Source: RUG14223 sp051881075 (GTDB lineage Bacteria; Bacillota; Clostridia; Oscillospirales; Acutalibacteraceae). Taken from it: a stretch of DNA of 23,740 nt. Location: assembly GCA_051881075.1 (NCBI GenBank), contig JBJEPE010000012.1, positions 1 to 23,740 on the forward strand, given 5' to 3'. The notes below the pieces were generated by a model that saw nothing but the letters and a program-made list of their open reading frames with translations, was not told the DNA's origin and ran no database searches. The first letter of the stretch is position 1; each line of letters opens with the position of its first letter. Made by a program: the position numbers and the translations under genes. Positions 23,523 to 23,740 of the stretch are shown here, one piece after another.

Positions 23523-23740
23523 TTAATCCATATAATTAATTACCGTGCCGTTTCTTATATTGAACATAGAAAGCTCCTTATTTCCCCTTAAAAGAGCTAT
23601 AGGATTTTCGGTAGACAAAAAGCAGTTATTTATATCACTTGTATCTATATTTAAGTCAAACGCATTATTAACTGCTATAACAAGGTCGTTTGCGCTGATA
23701 TTCAGCGGTACCTCTATATCACATTTAAAATTAAACTTGG
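23523..23740 (-). CDS. yukD: YukD/EsaB ubiquitin-like T7SS protein, 5' end missing
   Basis: The last 71 codons of a leftward gene; the start lies beyond the right edge. The segment has the ubiquitin-like fold pattern of YukD: strand VPLNISANDLVIAVNNAFDL, an acidic stretch (NIDTSDINNCF), then LSTENPIALLRGNKELS and a final IRNGTVINY before TAA at 23525-23523. YukD/EsaB is a cytoplasmic accessory factor of the T7SSb with a structural or regulatory role. It is 13 bp upstream of essC and surely co-transcribed. It could alternatively be the tail of a larger fusion, which only the missing 5' end would show. Confidence 0.88.
   Translation of the reverse strand, partial: KFNFKCDIEVPLNISANDLVIAVNNAFDLNIDTSDINNCFLSTENPIALLRGNKELSMFNIRNGTVINYMD

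Noticed and set aside
1..23740. CRISPR array, rRNA, tRNA or insertion sequence
   Set aside because: I saw no regular spaced repeats, rRNA segments, cloverleaf or transposase frame in the window.

Overview
The window reads as low-GC Firmicutes chromosome, most likely a gut-type Clostridia relative (Ruminococcus/Eubacterium-like). This is inferred from AT-rich DNA, strong purine-rich ribosome binding sites, consensus sigma-A promoters, frequent GTG/TTG starts, and a Firmicutes-type (T7SSb) secretion locus with EssC and YukD homologues. The species cannot be named from the sequence alone.

Region 1 (1 to about 4170) is the lysogeny and integration end of a prophage or integrative element that continues past the left edge. 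It holds a phage-type DUF7666-like gene (partial), an XRE protein with a second DNA-binding domain, a frameshifted small gene and a Cro-like repressor. These all point left. A divergent CI-like repressor, an ImmA/IrrE metalloprotease, a lipoprotein and a tyrosine integrase follow. Two near-consensus divergent promoters and three dyads form the switch. Tandem 11-bp repeats and a terminator after the integrase probably mark the element's right edge.

Region 2 (about 4240 to 12450) is mixed accessory or chromosomal DNA: a GNAT acetyltransferase; a convergent TetR-antiporter operon with an operator overlapping its promoter; a group of unrecognised small and membrane-anchored proteins bordered by degenerate terminator-like repeats; an AraC regulator with an effector-binding domain; and a GH13 oligo-1,6-glucosidase with its own promoter.

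Region 3 (12464 to 23740, all minus strand) is the most interesting part: a T7SSb operon read from right to left. It runs YukD (partial), EssC, three small helical proteins, a 538-residue effector-like protein with a helical N-terminus and a Gly/Ala-rich beta-repeat C-terminus, a DUF4176 protein, WXG100, a tiny coiled-coil ORF and a 991-residue thioester/Cna-B surface protein. The small proteins look like partners for secreting the effector through EssC. The surface protein has a Sec signal and an intact-looking thioester pair, but no proper LPXTG motif. The remaining membrane components (EsaA/EssA/EssB-like) are not in the window and may lie beyond the right edge. Operon hairpins and a putative internal promoter may raise WXG100 relative to the rest.
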